From contig NZ_JBAMDD010000012.1 in NCBI RefSeq assembly GCF_036961565.1, positions 62,001-126,000 on the forward strand: DNA of 64,000 nt, read 5' to 3'. A program made the translations under genes and the position numbers. The notes beneath the pieces were generated by a model. The model was not told where the DNA came from and searched no databases. It worked only from the letters and a program-made list of their open reading frames with translations. Numbering within the stretch: the first letter of the stretch is position 1; each line of letters begins with the position of its first letter. Source of the DNA: Chitinimonas sp036961565. Its GTDB lineage: Bacteria > Pseudomonadota > Gammaproteobacteria > Burkholderiales > Chitinimonadaceae. Positions 49,659-59,054 of the stretch are shown in pieces.

Positions 49659-50869
49659 TCATCCCTATCCACCCCCATCCTGGCCCGGCGGCCGCCGTGG
49701 CGGCCCCGGCTGCGGGCTGGGCCTTGCAGGCTTTACCGCCGCTGTCGTTGTATATCCACTTCCCCTGGTGTGTGCGCAAGTGCCCGTATTGCGACTTCAA
49801 TTCGCATGAAGCCAAGGGGGGGATGGACGAGGCGGGCTATATAGCGGCACTGCTGACCGACCTGGAGCACAGCCTGCCACTGATCTGGGGGCGGCCCATA
49901 CACACCATCTTCATGGGCGGGGGCACGCCCAGCCTGTTTTCGGCCGAAGCCATGGACAACCTGCTGGCCGGCATACGGGCGCGCACCAAGCTGCTGCCTG
50001 ATGCCGAGATCACGCTGGAGGCCAACCCCGGTACGGTGGAGGCAGACAAGTTCAAGGGCTACCGGGCGGCAGGGATCAATCGCCTCTCCATCGGCATACA
50101 GAGTTTTGATCCGACCCATCTGACCGCCATAGGCCGCATACACGATGGCGATGAGGCCAGGCGGGCAGCGGCGCTGGCGCGCGAGACCTTTGACACCTTC
50201 AATCTGGACCTGATGTTTGCCCTGCCTGGCCAGACCGTGGCGCAGGCGCTGGCAGATGTGGAAACGGCCTTGTCGTTCTCGCCCACCCACCTGAGCTGCT
50301 ACCACCTGACGCTGGAGCCCAATACCTATTTCTACCGCTATCCGCCCAGCCTGCCGGATGACGATACGGCTGCCGAGATGCACGATGTGATCGCCGCGCG
50401 GTTGGCGAGCGCGGGGTTTGATCACTATGAGACCAGTGCCTATGCGCTGCCCGGCCACCGGGCGCGGCATAACGTTAATTACTGGCAGTTCGGCGATTAC
50501 CTGGGCATAGGGGCAGGCGCCCATGGCAAGCTCAGCTTCCATGACCGCATCCTGCGCCAGGCGCGCTATAAGCAGCCGGCGGCTTATCTGAAGGCGGTGG
50601 CGGCGGGCAATGCGGTGCAGACCGAAGAGCTGGTGGACCACCAGGACCTGCCGTTCGAATTCATGCTCAATGCCTTGCGTTTGAGCGAAGGCGTGGCAGC
50701 TACCCTCTATAGTGAACGTACCGGCCTGCCGCTGGCAGGTATTGCGCGCACCCTGGCGCGGGTGCATGAGCAGGGTTTGCTGGATGCCGACCCTACCCGG
50801 CTGGCGCCCAGCGAGCTGGGTAGGCGCCACCTGAATCGATTGATGGAAGCCTTTTTGCCCGACCGTTGA
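49655..50869 (+). CDS. hemW: radical SAM heme chaperone HemW
   Basis: HemW, formerly called oxygen-independent coproporphyrinogen oxidase-like, binds heme and delivers it to respiratory targets. The 404-residue protein has the radical SAM cluster motif C-V-R-K-C-P-Y-C-D-F near residue 40. It lacks the extra N-terminal Cys of true HemN, as expected for HemW. F-M-G-G-G-T-P-S-L, N-R-L-S-I-G-I-Q-S-F and the C-terminal HemN domain are present. An N-terminal Ala/Pro-rich stretch of about 25 residues precedes the core; the start at ATG 49655 is set by overlap with the upstream gene. It contains seven ATA codons. Confidence 0.93.
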   Translation: MIIPIHPHPGPAAAVAAPAAGWALQALPPLSLYIHFPWCVRKCPYCDFNSHEAKGGMDEAGYIAALLTDLEHSLPLIWGRPIHTIFMGGGTPSLFSAEAMDNLLAGIRARTKLLPDAEITLEANPGTVEADKFKGYRAAGINRLSIGIQSFDPTHLTAIGRIHDGDEARRAAALARETFDTFNLDLMFALPGQTVAQALADVETALSFSPTHLSCYHLTLEPNTYFYRYPPSLPDDDTAAEMHDVIAARLASAGFDHYETSAYALPGHRARHNVNYWQFGDYLGIGAGAHGKLSFHDRILRQARYKQPAAYLKAVAAGNAVQTEELVDHQDLPFEFMLNALRLSEGVAATLYSERTGLPLAGIARTLARVHEQGLLDADPTRLAPSELGRRHLNRLMEAFLPDR

Positions 50870-50890
50870 GCCGGGAGACAGGAGCCTGCC

Positions 50891-51640
50891 GTGCTGCTGC
50901 GTGCCTTGCTGATCCTGCTTGCCTGCCTGCCACTGGCGGCCGAGCCGCTGAAACTGCGGCTGGTGACGGATGACTGGCCGCCGTATGAGTACGCGGACAA
51001 GGGCAAGGCCGATGGCTACAGCGTGGCCAGGTTGGAGGCCGTGCTGCGGCAGATGGAGGTGGTGCTGGTTCACCCCGACCGGGCCGTGCCCTGGAAGCGC
51101 TTGCTGGCCATGCTGGAGGCGGGGGAGGCCGATGTGGCGGTCAATGGCGGCAAGGTGGACAACCGGGAGGCCTATGTACACTTTTCGGCCGAGCCTTTTA
51201 CCGAGACCCGCTGGACGGCTTTCAGCCGCCGCAGCGATGGCTTGCGACTGCAGAAGAAAGAGGATTTCAAGGGTTTGCGGGCCGGCTTGGTGCATGGCTG
51301 GAGCTATTCGCCGGAGATCGAGGCATTTCTGGGTAGCCAGGGCAAGTCGGTGGTGTCCTACGATCAGTTCAGCAATTTCCGTCGGTTACTGGCCGGCCAG
51401 GTGGACTATGTGATCGAGGAGCGGCAGGTGGGGCTGCACCTGGCCGCCAAGCAAGGTTGGCGTGAGCAATTGGTCACCGCCGATGTGATGAACCAGCCTA
51501 TCCGCTTTTATGTGATGTTCTCGCGCAAGACCGTTACCCCGGAATGGGTGGCTCGCTTTGACGCGGCCTTCAGGGCTTTTCGTGGTAGTGCCGAGGATAG
51601 GGCGCTACGCAAGCGGTATGGCTTGGAAAGTCTGCCGTAG
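50891..51640 (+). CDS. periplasmic amino-acid-type solute-binding protein (SBP_bac_3)
   Basis: The 249-residue exported protein has a signal peptide (about 1-19, ending L-P-L-A-A) and a type II periplasmic binding fold of the family 3 kind. It shows L-R-L-V-T-D-D-W-P-P-Y-E-Y at the N terminus, the D-V-A-V-N-G-G region, and a closing segment with R-A-F-R-G-S-A-E-D-R-A-L-R-K-R-Y-G. The start is GTG 50891. No permease or ATPase of the polar amino-acid type lies nearby, so it is an orphan: either it serves a distant transporter or it acts as a sensor-like binding protein. A second such orphan is at 61216-61977. Confidence 0.8.
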   Translation: MLLRALLILLACLPLAAEPLKLRLVTDDWPPYEYADKGKADGYSVARLEAVLRQMEVVLVHPDRAVPWKRLLAMLEAGEADVAVNGGKVDNREAYVHFSAEPFTETRWTAFSRRSDGLRLQKKEDFKGLRAGLVHGWSYSPEIEAFLGSQGKSVVSYDQFSNFRRLLAGQVDYVIEERQVGLHLAAKQGWREQLVTADVMNQPIRFYVMFSRKTVTPEWVARFDAAFRAFRGSAEDRALRKRYGLESLP

Positions 51641-51851
51641 CAAGGCAAGATGGCAGCCTTGGTGGTGGCGCTGAGCGGCAATGCACCTCACCTTGTGGGC
51701 TAGTTCCGCCCTCGTCCCGGCGCGTGCTGGAAGGAGGGTGTGAGCAGGGCTTCCAGCTTCCTCCCCAATATATTCAACTATGTCGCACGAGGCCGCGTTG
51801 TTCATGCTGCCCGCCGGTTCCCCGTCGCGTCGTTTACCCAAGGAATACACC

Positions 51852-52232
51852 ATGAGCAAAGAAATCGTCCATAGCGACCACGCACCCAAGGCTGTCGGTA
51901 CTTATTCGCAGGCTGTGAAGGTGGGCAACACTGTTTACCTGTCGGGCCAGTTGGGCCTCGACCCGGTGACCGGCGAGCTGGCCGAGGGCTTTGAGGCGCA
52001 GGCCCACCTGATGTTCAAGAACCTGCGTGCGGTGGCCCAGGCGGCCGGCGGCGACCTCAAGGACATCGTCAAGCTGGGCGTGTTCGTGACTGACCTGGCC
52101 AATTTCGGCAAGCTCAACGAGATCATGGGCCAGTATTTTGATGCCCCTTACCCCGCCCGCGCCGCCATCCAGGCCGCGGCACTGCCCAAGGGTGGCCAGG
52201 TCGAGGCCGACGCGGTGCTGGTACTGGCCTGA
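51852..52232 (+). CDS. ridA: RidA family enamine/imine deaminase
   Basis: RidA hydrolyses reactive 2-aminoacrylate and other enamines or imines released by PLP enzymes such as threonine dehydratase. The 126-residue protein has the YjgF/RidA trimer fold. Marks are A-V-G-T-Y-S-Q-A-V near residue 15, V-Y-L-S-G-Q-L-G-L-D-P and the catalytic Arg in P-A-R-A-A-I-Q-A-A, followed by the ending V-E-A-D-A-V-L-V-L-A. ATG 51852 follows AAGGAA. The 211-bp gap upstream contains a gctggaag/cttccagc inverted repeat of unknown role. Confidence 0.95.
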   Translation: MSKEIVHSDHAPKAVGTYSQAVKVGNTVYLSGQLGLDPVTGELAEGFEAQAHLMFKNLRAVAQAAGGDLKDIVKLGVFVTDLANFGKLNEIMGQYFDAPYPARAAIQAAALPKGGQVEADAVLVLA

Positions 52233-52391
52233 TTGCGCCTTGAAGTCGCCCCGGCACTGTCGCGCGGGGTGACTTTCTTGCACTGGCGAAAAGACCACAG
52301 TGGCCTGGCTGCGCTTGGCAGTCAGGCAAGCCGGCATGGCATGATCGCGGCCTTCGCTCCCTTGGGGGCGCCTTTGTCTGCGGGTCGTGCC

Positions 52392-54689
52392 ATGCCTGTA
52401 CTCCAGCCTTATTCCTTGTCGCTACGCGCGCTGCGGCGCTCGCTGCTGCTGGTGGCGACCCCCGCGCTGCTGCTGTTGGGGGGCTGCGAAGTGGCCAACC
52501 AGCCGCATAGCCAGGCCGACCTGACCGGCGATGTGATGTTCAGCTCGTTCCAGGAGCGGCCCAAGTTTCTGGACCCGGTCAGCTCCTATAACCTGAACGA
52601 AACCCCCTGGACCTACCAGACCTACGAGCCGCTGCTGCATTACCACTACCTCAAGCGGCCCTATACGCTGGAGGGGCTGACCGCCACTGAGGTGCCGGTA
52701 CCGCGCTATTACGACAAGGCCGGCAATACCCTGCCTGACGATGCGCCCAGCGAGCAGATCGCTACCAGCATCTACACCATCAAGCTACAGCCTGGCATAC
52801 GCTACCAGCCCCATCCGGCGCTGGCCCGCGATGCTGCCGGGCAATTGCTGTATCACGACCTCAAACCAGCCCAGCTGGCTGGCAAATACAGCATCTGGGA
52901 TTTTCCGCTGACGCAGGCGGCCAGCAGCAGCCGTGAAGTAACGGCGGAAGATTACGTTTACCAGATCAAGCGCCTGGCCAGCCCCTATGTGCCTACGCCG
53001 TCGCCCATCTATAACCTGCTCAACCAGTACATAGTCGGCCTGCAGGATCTGGGCGAGCAGCTCAAGGCCGAGCGCAATGCCCAATTGCAGCAACGTGACC
53101 CGCGTGACCGCTACCTGCCCTGGCGCGATCTGCGCCAGGTTAAGCTGGAAGGTGCCCGTGCGCTGGATGCGCGTACGCTGGAGATACGCATTGCCGGCAA
53201 GTACCCGCAGTTCAAGTACTGGATGGCCATGACCTTCTTTGTGCCCATCCCCTGGGAGGCCGACCGCTTCTACGCCCAGCGCGGCATGGCGGAGAATTCG
53301 CTGTCATTGAATACCTGGCCGGTGGGTACGGGGGCCTTTATGCTGACCGAGCAAAGCGCCAGCCGCTATGTGATGGTGCGCAACCCCAACTACCGCGATA
53401 TGCGCTACCCCAGCGAGGGATCGCCGGAAGACAAGGCGCAGGGACTGCTGGCCGATGCGGGCAAGCGGCTGCCCTTCCTCGACAAGCTGGTGTTCCTGCA
53501 GGAGAAGGAGTCTGAACCCGAGCAGGCCAAGTTCATGCAGGGCTATTACGATGTGCCCGATCTCAGCCGCATCGATGTGGGTTTTGTCTTCCTCAAGGAA
53601 GCCATGGACCAGACCGGCCGCTGGCAGGTGCTGCGTGAGCATGGGGTGAAGCTGGAGCCGACCATAGAACCGACCAGCTGGTATATGGGCTTCAACTGGC
53701 TGGACCCGGTAGTGGGCGGCGGCAAGAACCCGGAGGAAGCCGAGCGGCACCGCAAGTTGCGCCAGGCCATTGCCATTGCCACCGACTGGGAAGAGCACAA
53801 CGCCATCTTCTTTGATACCTATGGGCCGTCGGTGCCGGCCATGGGGCCGATTCCACCGGGCTTGTTCGGCTACCGTACCGGCGAGGCGGGTATCAACCCG
53901 GTGACCCATGTCTGGCGTGATGGACAGGCTGTGCGGCGCCCGCTGGCCGACGCCAAGCGCCTGCTGGCCGAGGCGGGGTATCCCGATGGGCGCGACGCCA
54001 AGAGCGGCAAGCCGCTGCTGCTGTTCTATGACTCCAACGGCGTGGGTCCGGCTTACCAGGCCAGGCTGGACTGGCAGGTCAAGCAGATGCAGAAGCTGGG
54101 CATACAGCTGGAGATACGGGCATCGGACTACAACCGCTTTCAGGACCGCATGCGCAAGGGCAATGCTCAGCTGTATTTCTGGGGCTGGTTCTCGGACTAC
54201 CCGGACCCGGAGAATTATCTGTTCCTGCTGAACAGCACGCAGTCCAAGGTGAAGTTCGAGGGTGAGAATGCCTCCAACTATGCCAACCCGGAATACGACA
54301 AGCTCTATACCCGCATGCGCGACCTGCCGGACAACGCCGAGCGGCAGCAGGTGATAGACCAGATGGTGGCGATGGTGCAGCGGGATGCACCGTGGAGCTG
54401 GGGGCTGTTCCCTGGCTCGCTGGGGGTGTACCAGCAGTGGGTGCACAACGCCAAGCCCACCTCGATTGCCAACGACAAGGTCAAATATATGCGGGTGGAT
54501 GGGGCGTTGCGGGCCAGCAAGGTCGCGCAATGGAACCAGCCACGGGTATGGCCGCTGGCTGTGGGTATGCTGGCCCTGGGCCTGCTGCTGTGGCCGGCCT
54601 GGCGCATCTACCGCCGGCGTGAGCGCGCCACGGCGCGCACCCTGCGTATCAACAGCGGCCGCCGTGCCAGCAAGGGAGCGCAAGCATGA
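52392..54689 (+). CDS. peptide-type ABC transporter substrate-binding lipoprotein with C-terminal membrane helix
   Basis: The 765-residue protein belongs to the family 5 (oligopeptide/nickel type) solute-binding proteins. A lipoprotein signal ends in L-L-G-G-C (Cys32), and the long binding fold runs from about 50 to 710. A C-terminal hydrophobic helix (about 717-738, W-P-L-A-V-G-M-L-A-L-G-L-L-L-W-P-A-W) is followed by an Arg-rich tail. Having both a lipid anchor and a membrane helix is unusual for a binding protein and suggests tethering in the inner membrane. ATG 52392 gives the lipobox; the frame is open further upstream. Its stop overlaps the first permease start by 4 bp. Substrate unknown. 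Confidence 0.85.
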   Translation: MPVLQPYSLSLRALRRSLLLVATPALLLLGGCEVANQPHSQADLTGDVMFSSFQERPKFLDPVSSYNLNETPWTYQTYEPLLHYHYLKRPYTLEGLTATEVPVPRYYDKAGNTLPDDAPSEQIATSIYTIKLQPGIRYQPHPALARDAAGQLLYHDLKPAQLAGKYSIWDFPLTQAASSSREVTAEDYVYQIKRLASPYVPTPSPIYNLLNQYIVGLQDLGEQLKAERNAQLQQRDPRDRYLPWRDLRQVKLEGARALDARTLEIRIAGKYPQFKYWMAMTFFVPIPWEADRFYAQRGMAENSLSLNTWPVGTGAFMLTEQSASRYVMVRNPNYRDMRYPSEGSPEDKAQGLLADAGKRLPFLDKLVFLQEKESEPEQAKFMQGYYDVPDLSRIDVGFVFLKEAMDQTGRWQVLREHGVKLEPTIEPTSWYMGFNWLDPVVGGGKNPEEAERHRKLRQAIAIATDWEEHNAIFFDTYGPSVPAMGPIPPGLFGYRTGEAGINPVTHVWRDGQAVRRPLADAKRLLAEAGYPDGRDAKSGKPLLLFYDSNGVGPAYQARLDWQVKQMQKLGIQLEIRASDYNRFQDRMRKGNAQLYFWGWFSDYPDPENYLFLLNSTQSKVKFEGENASNYANPEYDKLYTRMRDLPDNAERQQVIDQMVAMVQRDAPWSWGLFPGSLGVYQQWVHNAKPTSIANDKVKYMRVDGALRASKVAQWNQPRVWPLAVGMLALGLLLWPAWRIYRRRERATARTLRINSGRRASKGAQA

Positions 54690-55663
54690 TGACCTATCTG
54701 GTGCGCCGCACCCTGTATTCCATCCTGGTGCTGGCCGGTATCAACCTGGTGACCTTCTTTCTGTTCTTCTCGGTAAATACCCCGGACGACATGGCCCGCC
54801 TGCAACTGGGCGGCAAGCGGGTGGCGCAGGAGGCGGTGGAGCGCTGGAAGGCCGAGCGCGGCTATGACCAGCCGCTGTATTTCAACGCGCAGGCAGGTGG
54901 GGTGGGCAAGCTGACCCAGACAGTGTTCTTCGAGAGCTCGGCCAAGCTGCTGCGGCTGGATTTTGGCAAGACCAACGAGAACCGCAATATAGGTTGGGAG
55001 CTGGGCAACCGTATCGGCCCCACCCTGGCGCTGGCGATACCCATACTGCTGATCTCGGTGGCGCTGTCCATCATCCTGGGGCTGGGGCTGGTGTTCTACC
55101 GCCATACGGTGCTGGATACCTGGGGGGTGGTGGTGCTGGTGGGGTTGATGTCCACCTCTTCGCTGTTCTTCATCATCATGGGCCAATACCTGTTCGCCAA
55201 GCTCATGGTCATCACGCCGGTATCGGGCTTCAGCCCGCCGCCGGGCATGTTCAAGTTTCTGCTGCTGCCTGTGCTGGTATCGGTGATTGCCCACCTGGGG
55301 CCGGATACCCGTCTGTATCGCACGCTGTTCCTAGAAGAGCTGGGCAAGGATTATGTCCGTACCGCCCGCGCCAAGGGGGTGTCGGAATGGGCTGTGCTGG
55401 GGCGCCATGTGCTGCGCAATTCATTGATACCCATCATTACCTCGATAGGTCTGCTGCTGCCGGCGCTGCTGGCCGGGTCCATCCTGCTGGAGACCTTCTT
55501 CGGCATACCGGGCCTGGGCACTTTTGCGGTGGACGGGATCACCAGCCAGGATTTTTCCATCGTCCGGGCCATGGTGTTCTTCGGGTCTTTCCTCTATGTC
55601 ATTACCTACCTGCTGACCGACTTTGCCTATGCCTGGTCTGATCCGCGGGTGCGCCTGAAGTGA
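54686..55663 (+). CDS. peptide-type ABC transporter permease (DppB/OppB-like)
   Basis: The 325-residue inner-membrane permease starts MMTYLVRRTLYSILVLAGINLVTFFLFF, typical of OppB-type subunits. A periplasmic segment of about 80 residues lies between helices 1 and 2, then five more helices. The cytoplasmic coupling (EAA) loop is E-L-G-K-D-Y-V-R-T-A-R-A-K-G-V. The last helices carry F-G-I-P-G-L-G-T-F-A-V-D-G-I. It is coupled to the binding protein gene by an ATGA and followed after 10 bp by the second permease. Confidence 0.9.
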   Translation: MMTYLVRRTLYSILVLAGINLVTFFLFFSVNTPDDMARLQLGGKRVAQEAVERWKAERGYDQPLYFNAQAGGVGKLTQTVFFESSAKLLRLDFGKTNENRNIGWELGNRIGPTLALAIPILLISVALSIILGLGLVFYRHTVLDTWGVVVLVGLMSTSSLFFIIMGQYLFAKLMVITPVSGFSPPPGMFKFLLLPVLVSVIAHLGPDTRLYRTLFLEELGKDYVRTARAKGVSEWAVLGRHVLRNSLIPIITSIGLLLPALLAGSILLETFFGIPGLGTFAVDGITSQDFSIVRAMVFFGSFLYVITYLLTDFAYAWSDPRVRLK

Positions 55664-55673
55664 GCATGCCGCG

Positions 55674-57065
55674 ATGAAGATAGTTGTTCTGTGGACGGAC
55701 TGGGTGGTGCTGCTGGTACTGCTGGGCACCCTGGCCTACGGCTGGAAGGTCATGCGCCAGCCGCATCTGGCGGTGACCTGGCGCAAGGCCTTCAATACGG
55801 CCACCGGCACCTCGGCGGCCACGGTGCTGGCTGTCTTTCTGGTGATAGGCCTGCTCGACTCGCTGCACTACCGCCCGGCCATCGCGGGCAAGGCCGATGC
55901 CTATGCCACCGAGACGCGCTCGGTGCTGGACGATATCCTGCACCATCAGCAAACGGGACGTGAACGCAGCTACTCGGCACCGCTGGCCTACCAGGGCTAT
56001 GAGAAGGAGGCGACGGTGATAGACGGGCAGGCCACCCGGGCCTACCTGCGCCTGCAGCATGGCGGTGCCCATCTGGACCAGCCCGAGCAGCAATGGGCGG
56101 CCGATGTGCTGCTGCGCACCGTGGCTGGGGTAGGGCTGGGCCTGCTGTTGGCCGCTGCGGCTACGGCATTGGCCGTGCTGCTGCTGGCGCGCAAGCGGCG
56201 CCAGGGCCTGGGGCAAGCCTGGCGCAGTTTGCGGCGCGGGCAGGTGGGCTTCCCCCTGCGTGCGGTGTTGCTGACCCTGACCGTACTGGCCGTGCTGGCC
56301 GGCGTCATGGCCATGCTGGCGACGGCCTACCATGTGCTCGGCACCGACCGGGTGGGTAACGACCTGCTGTATGTGGTGCTCAAGAGCATACGTACGGCCC
56401 TGGTCATCGGCACCATGTCCACCCTGGTGACCATGCCCATCGCGGTGGGCCTGGGCATCTGCGCCGGCTATCTCCGGGGCTGGGTGGATGAGGCGATCCA
56501 GTATGTCTACACGGTGATCAACTCCATCCCCTATGTGCTGCTGATCGCGGCCGTGGTGCTGATACTGATGGTGTTCATCGACAACCACCCAGACCTGTTC
56601 CCGACCTCGGCCGAGCGTACCGATGCGCGCTTGTTCTTTCTGTGCATCATCCTGGGCATGACCAGTTGGACCGAGCTGTGCCGGTTGATACGGGGCGAGG
56701 TGATCAAGCTGCGCGAGGCCGAGTACATCCAGGCGGCGCAGGCGTTTGGGGTAGGCACCTGGCGGATACTGTCGGTGCACCTGCTGCCCAATGTGATGCA
56801 CCTGATTCTGATCAGCATGGTGATCAATTTCTCCGGCCTGGTGCTGGCCGAGGCGGTGCTGTCCTATGTTGGCATCGGGGTGGACCCGTCCATGCAGAGC
56901 TTCGGTACCTTGATCAATACCGCAAGGCTGGAGCTGTCGCGTGAACCCACCATCTGGTGGACCTTGGCGACGGCCTTCACCTTTATGTTCTCGCTGGTGC
57001 TGTCGGCTAATCTGTTCTCCGATGCCATCCGCGATGCCTTCGATCCTCGCGCCACGCACAAGTAG
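55674..57065 (+). CDS. peptide-type ABC transporter permease (DppC/OppC-like) with large N-terminal insertion
   Basis: The 463-residue protein is longer than usual OppC-type permeases (about 300). Two N-terminal helices (about 8-24 and 44-63) enclose or precede a soluble, probably periplasmic, region of about 80 residues, followed by another helix near 150 and then a canonical permease core. The core has G-T-D-R-V-G-N-D-L-L-Y (the usual GTDxxGRD block) near residue 222 and the coupling loop R-E-A-E-Y-I-Q-A-A-Q-A-F-G-V-G. The end V-G-I-G-V-D-P-S-M-Q-S-F-G-T-L-I matches OppC/DppC. It forms the heterodimer with the preceding permease. Confidence 0.88.
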   Translation: MKIVVLWTDWVVLLVLLGTLAYGWKVMRQPHLAVTWRKAFNTATGTSAATVLAVFLVIGLLDSLHYRPAIAGKADAYATETRSVLDDILHHQQTGRERSYSAPLAYQGYEKEATVIDGQATRAYLRLQHGGAHLDQPEQQWAADVLLRTVAGVGLGLLLAAAATALAVLLLARKRRQGLGQAWRSLRRGQVGFPLRAVLLTLTVLAVLAGVMAMLATAYHVLGTDRVGNDLLYVVLKSIRTALVIGTMSTLVTMPIAVGLGICAGYLRGWVDEAIQYVYTVINSIPYVLLIAAVVLILMVFIDNHPDLFPTSAERTDARLFFLCIILGMTSWTELCRLIRGEVIKLREAEYIQAAQAFGVGTWRILSVHLLPNVMHLILISMVINFSGLVLAEAVLSYVGIGVDPSMQSFGTLINTARLELSREPTIWWTLATAFTFMFSLVLSANLFSDAIRDAFDPRATHK

Positions 57066-57075
57066 GTCGTCCATC

Positions 57076-58938
57076 ATGCTGCAACTCGATCAACTCCGTA
57101 CCGAGATCCACTCCAGCCAGGGCATCGTGGTGGCCGTTGATGGCGTCAGCCTTGCCATCCAGCCGGGCGAGACCTTTGCCCTGGTGGGGGAATCGGGCTC
57201 GGGCAAGTCGGTGACGGCGCTGTCCATCAGCCGGCTACTGCCCGACAATGCCTGCATCGCTGCCGGTGATGTGCGGCTGGACGACGCCAGCCTGGCAGAC
57301 CTGCCGGAAAGCGAGATGCGGGCGTATCGCGGTGGCCGCATCGCGATGATCTTCCAGGAGCCGGCCACGAGCCTCAATGCCGTGATGTCGGTGGGGCGGC
57401 AGTTGGTGGAGGCCATTACCACCCATACCGAGCTGCGGGGTGAGGCGGCGCGGGCCAAGGCCTTGGACTGGTTGCGGCGGGTGGGTATTGCCGAGCCGGA
57501 GCGGCGCATAGACAGCTATCCCTTCCAGCTGTCGGGCGGGCAGAAGCAGCGGGTGATGATTGCCATGGCGCTGGCCACCGAGCCGGCGCTGCTGATTGCC
57601 GACGAACCGACCACGGCGCTGGATGTGACGGTGCAGAAGCAGATACTGGATCTGCTGCTGGATCTGCAGCGCGAGCGCGGCATGGCCATGCTGTTGATCA
57701 CCCACGATCTGGGCGTGGTCTCGCAGGTGGCCGATCGCGTTGGCATCATGTATGCGGGCGAGCTGGTGGAGTTGGGCAGCAAGGCGGCGTTTTTCGCCAA
57801 GCCCCTGCACCCCTATGCCACCCGCTTGCTGGGCGCCTTGCCGGATGTGGACAAGCGCGGCCACCTGCTGGAAGCCATTGCCGGCAGTGTGCCGCCGCTT
57901 TATCAGGCATTTGAGGGCTGCCGGTTTGCCCCGCGCTGCTATTCGGCTACGGCCCGCTGCCGTGGCGAAATCCCCCCCATGTACGAAATGGGCGGCGGGC
58001 ATAGTGTGCGCTGCTTTGCCTATGCGCCCGAAGCGGCCGTGCCACTGGTGCGGCCCCCGTTGCGTGATATGGGCGAGGGCCGGGCGGCCAGGCAGCTGGG
58101 CGACCAGGCGCTGCTGACGGTAGAAAACCTGCGGGTACGGTTTCCTATCCGCTCGGGTTTGCTGCAACGGGTCAGCGGCCATGTGGATGCGGTGCACGAG
58201 GTGTCGTTCTCGCTGCGGCCGGGCGAGACCCTGGCACTGGTGGGGGAGTCGGGTTCGGGCAAGACCACCACGGGCAAGGCCATATTGCAGCTGCTGCGCG
58301 GCACGGCTGTGGTCGATGGCCAGGCCATGCTGGGCGATATCGACCTGATGCGGGCCGGCAAGGCGGAGCTGAAGCGCGCCCGGCGGCAGATGCAGATTAT
58401 TTTCCAGGACCCATTCGGCTCGCTCAATCCGCGCATGCGGGTGGGCGAGATACTGGCCGAGGGCATACAGTCGCTGCGGCCCGAGCTGGACCTGGCCGAG
58501 CGCCGCCGCCGTGTGGATGCCTTGCTGGAGCAGGTCAGCCTGCCGCAGTCGGCATTGACGCGTTTTCCGCATGAGTTCTCGGGTGGCCAGCGCCAGCGCA
58601 TCGCCATCGCCCGTGCCCTGGCGGTGGAACCCAGCCTGATTGTCTGTGACGAACCTACCTCGGCGCTGGATGTCTCGGTGCAGGCGCAGATACTCAACCT
58701 GCTGAAAGAGCTGCAGCAACAGCTGGGGGTCGCCTATCTGTTTATTACCCACAATATCGGGGTGGTGGAATACCTGGCCGACCGGATTGCGGTGATGCAG
58801 GCCGGCCGTATAGTCGAGACCGGCGAGAGTGCCAGCCTGCTGATGAGCCCTAGGCATGACTACACCCGTACCCTGCTGGCGGCGGTGCCCAGAGTGGTGG
58901 TGGGCGAGGCTGATACCGAGGTGCTGCTGCCCGCTTGA
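57076..58938 (+). CDS. fused dual ATP-binding subunit of the peptide-type ABC importer
   Basis: The 620-residue protein fuses two OppD/OppF-type ATPases. Domain 1 has Walker A G-E-S-G-S-G-K-S, signature L-S-G-G-Q-K-Q-R-V and Walker B L-L-I-A-D-E-P-T-T-A-L-D. It is followed by the oligopeptide-transporter C-terminal extension with three or four cysteines that may hold an Fe-S cluster, as in OppD/DppD relatives. Domain 2 has G-E-S-G-S-G-K-T, F-S-G-G-Q-R-Q-R-I and L-I-V-C-D-E-P-T-S-A-L-D. The single-chain layout is that of YejF/GsiA. It ends the four-gene operon, giving a complete importer. Confidence 0.93.
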   Translation: MLQLDQLRTEIHSSQGIVVAVDGVSLAIQPGETFALVGESGSGKSVTALSISRLLPDNACIAAGDVRLDDASLADLPESEMRAYRGGRIAMIFQEPATSLNAVMSVGRQLVEAITTHTELRGEAARAKALDWLRRVGIAEPERRIDSYPFQLSGGQKQRVMIAMALATEPALLIADEPTTALDVTVQKQILDLLLDLQRERGMAMLLITHDLGVVSQVADRVGIMYAGELVELGSKAAFFAKPLHPYATRLLGALPDVDKRGHLLEAIAGSVPPLYQAFEGCRFAPRCYSATARCRGEIPPMYEMGGGHSVRCFAYAPEAAVPLVRPPLRDMGEGRAARQLGDQALLTVENLRVRFPIRSGLLQRVSGHVDAVHEVSFSLRPGETLALVGESGSGKTTTGKAILQLLRGTAVVDGQAMLGDIDLMRAGKAELKRARRQMQIIFQDPFGSLNPRMRVGEILAEGIQSLRPELDLAERRRRVDALLEQVSLPQSALTRFPHEFSGGQRQRIAIARALAVEPSLIVCDEPTSALDVSVQAQILNLLKELQQQLGVAYLFITHNIGVVEYLADRIAVMQAGRIVETGESASLLMSPRHDYTRTLLAAVPRVVVGEADTEVLLPA

Positions 58939-59054
58939 ACGGGATGACTGCGAGCAGCGGGGTTTCCAGCTTGGGTGTCGACCGGCCATCGCCTGAATGC
59001 AAGCGATGCCATGGCTTGCATAAGCTATAGGGACGCTGCCCCAAGGAGACTGCC

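Noticed and set aside
51726..51757. Inverted repeat gctggaag/cttccagc upstream of ridA
   Set aside because: The loop is long and there is no U-tract or known motif; not enough to call a terminator or riboswitch.
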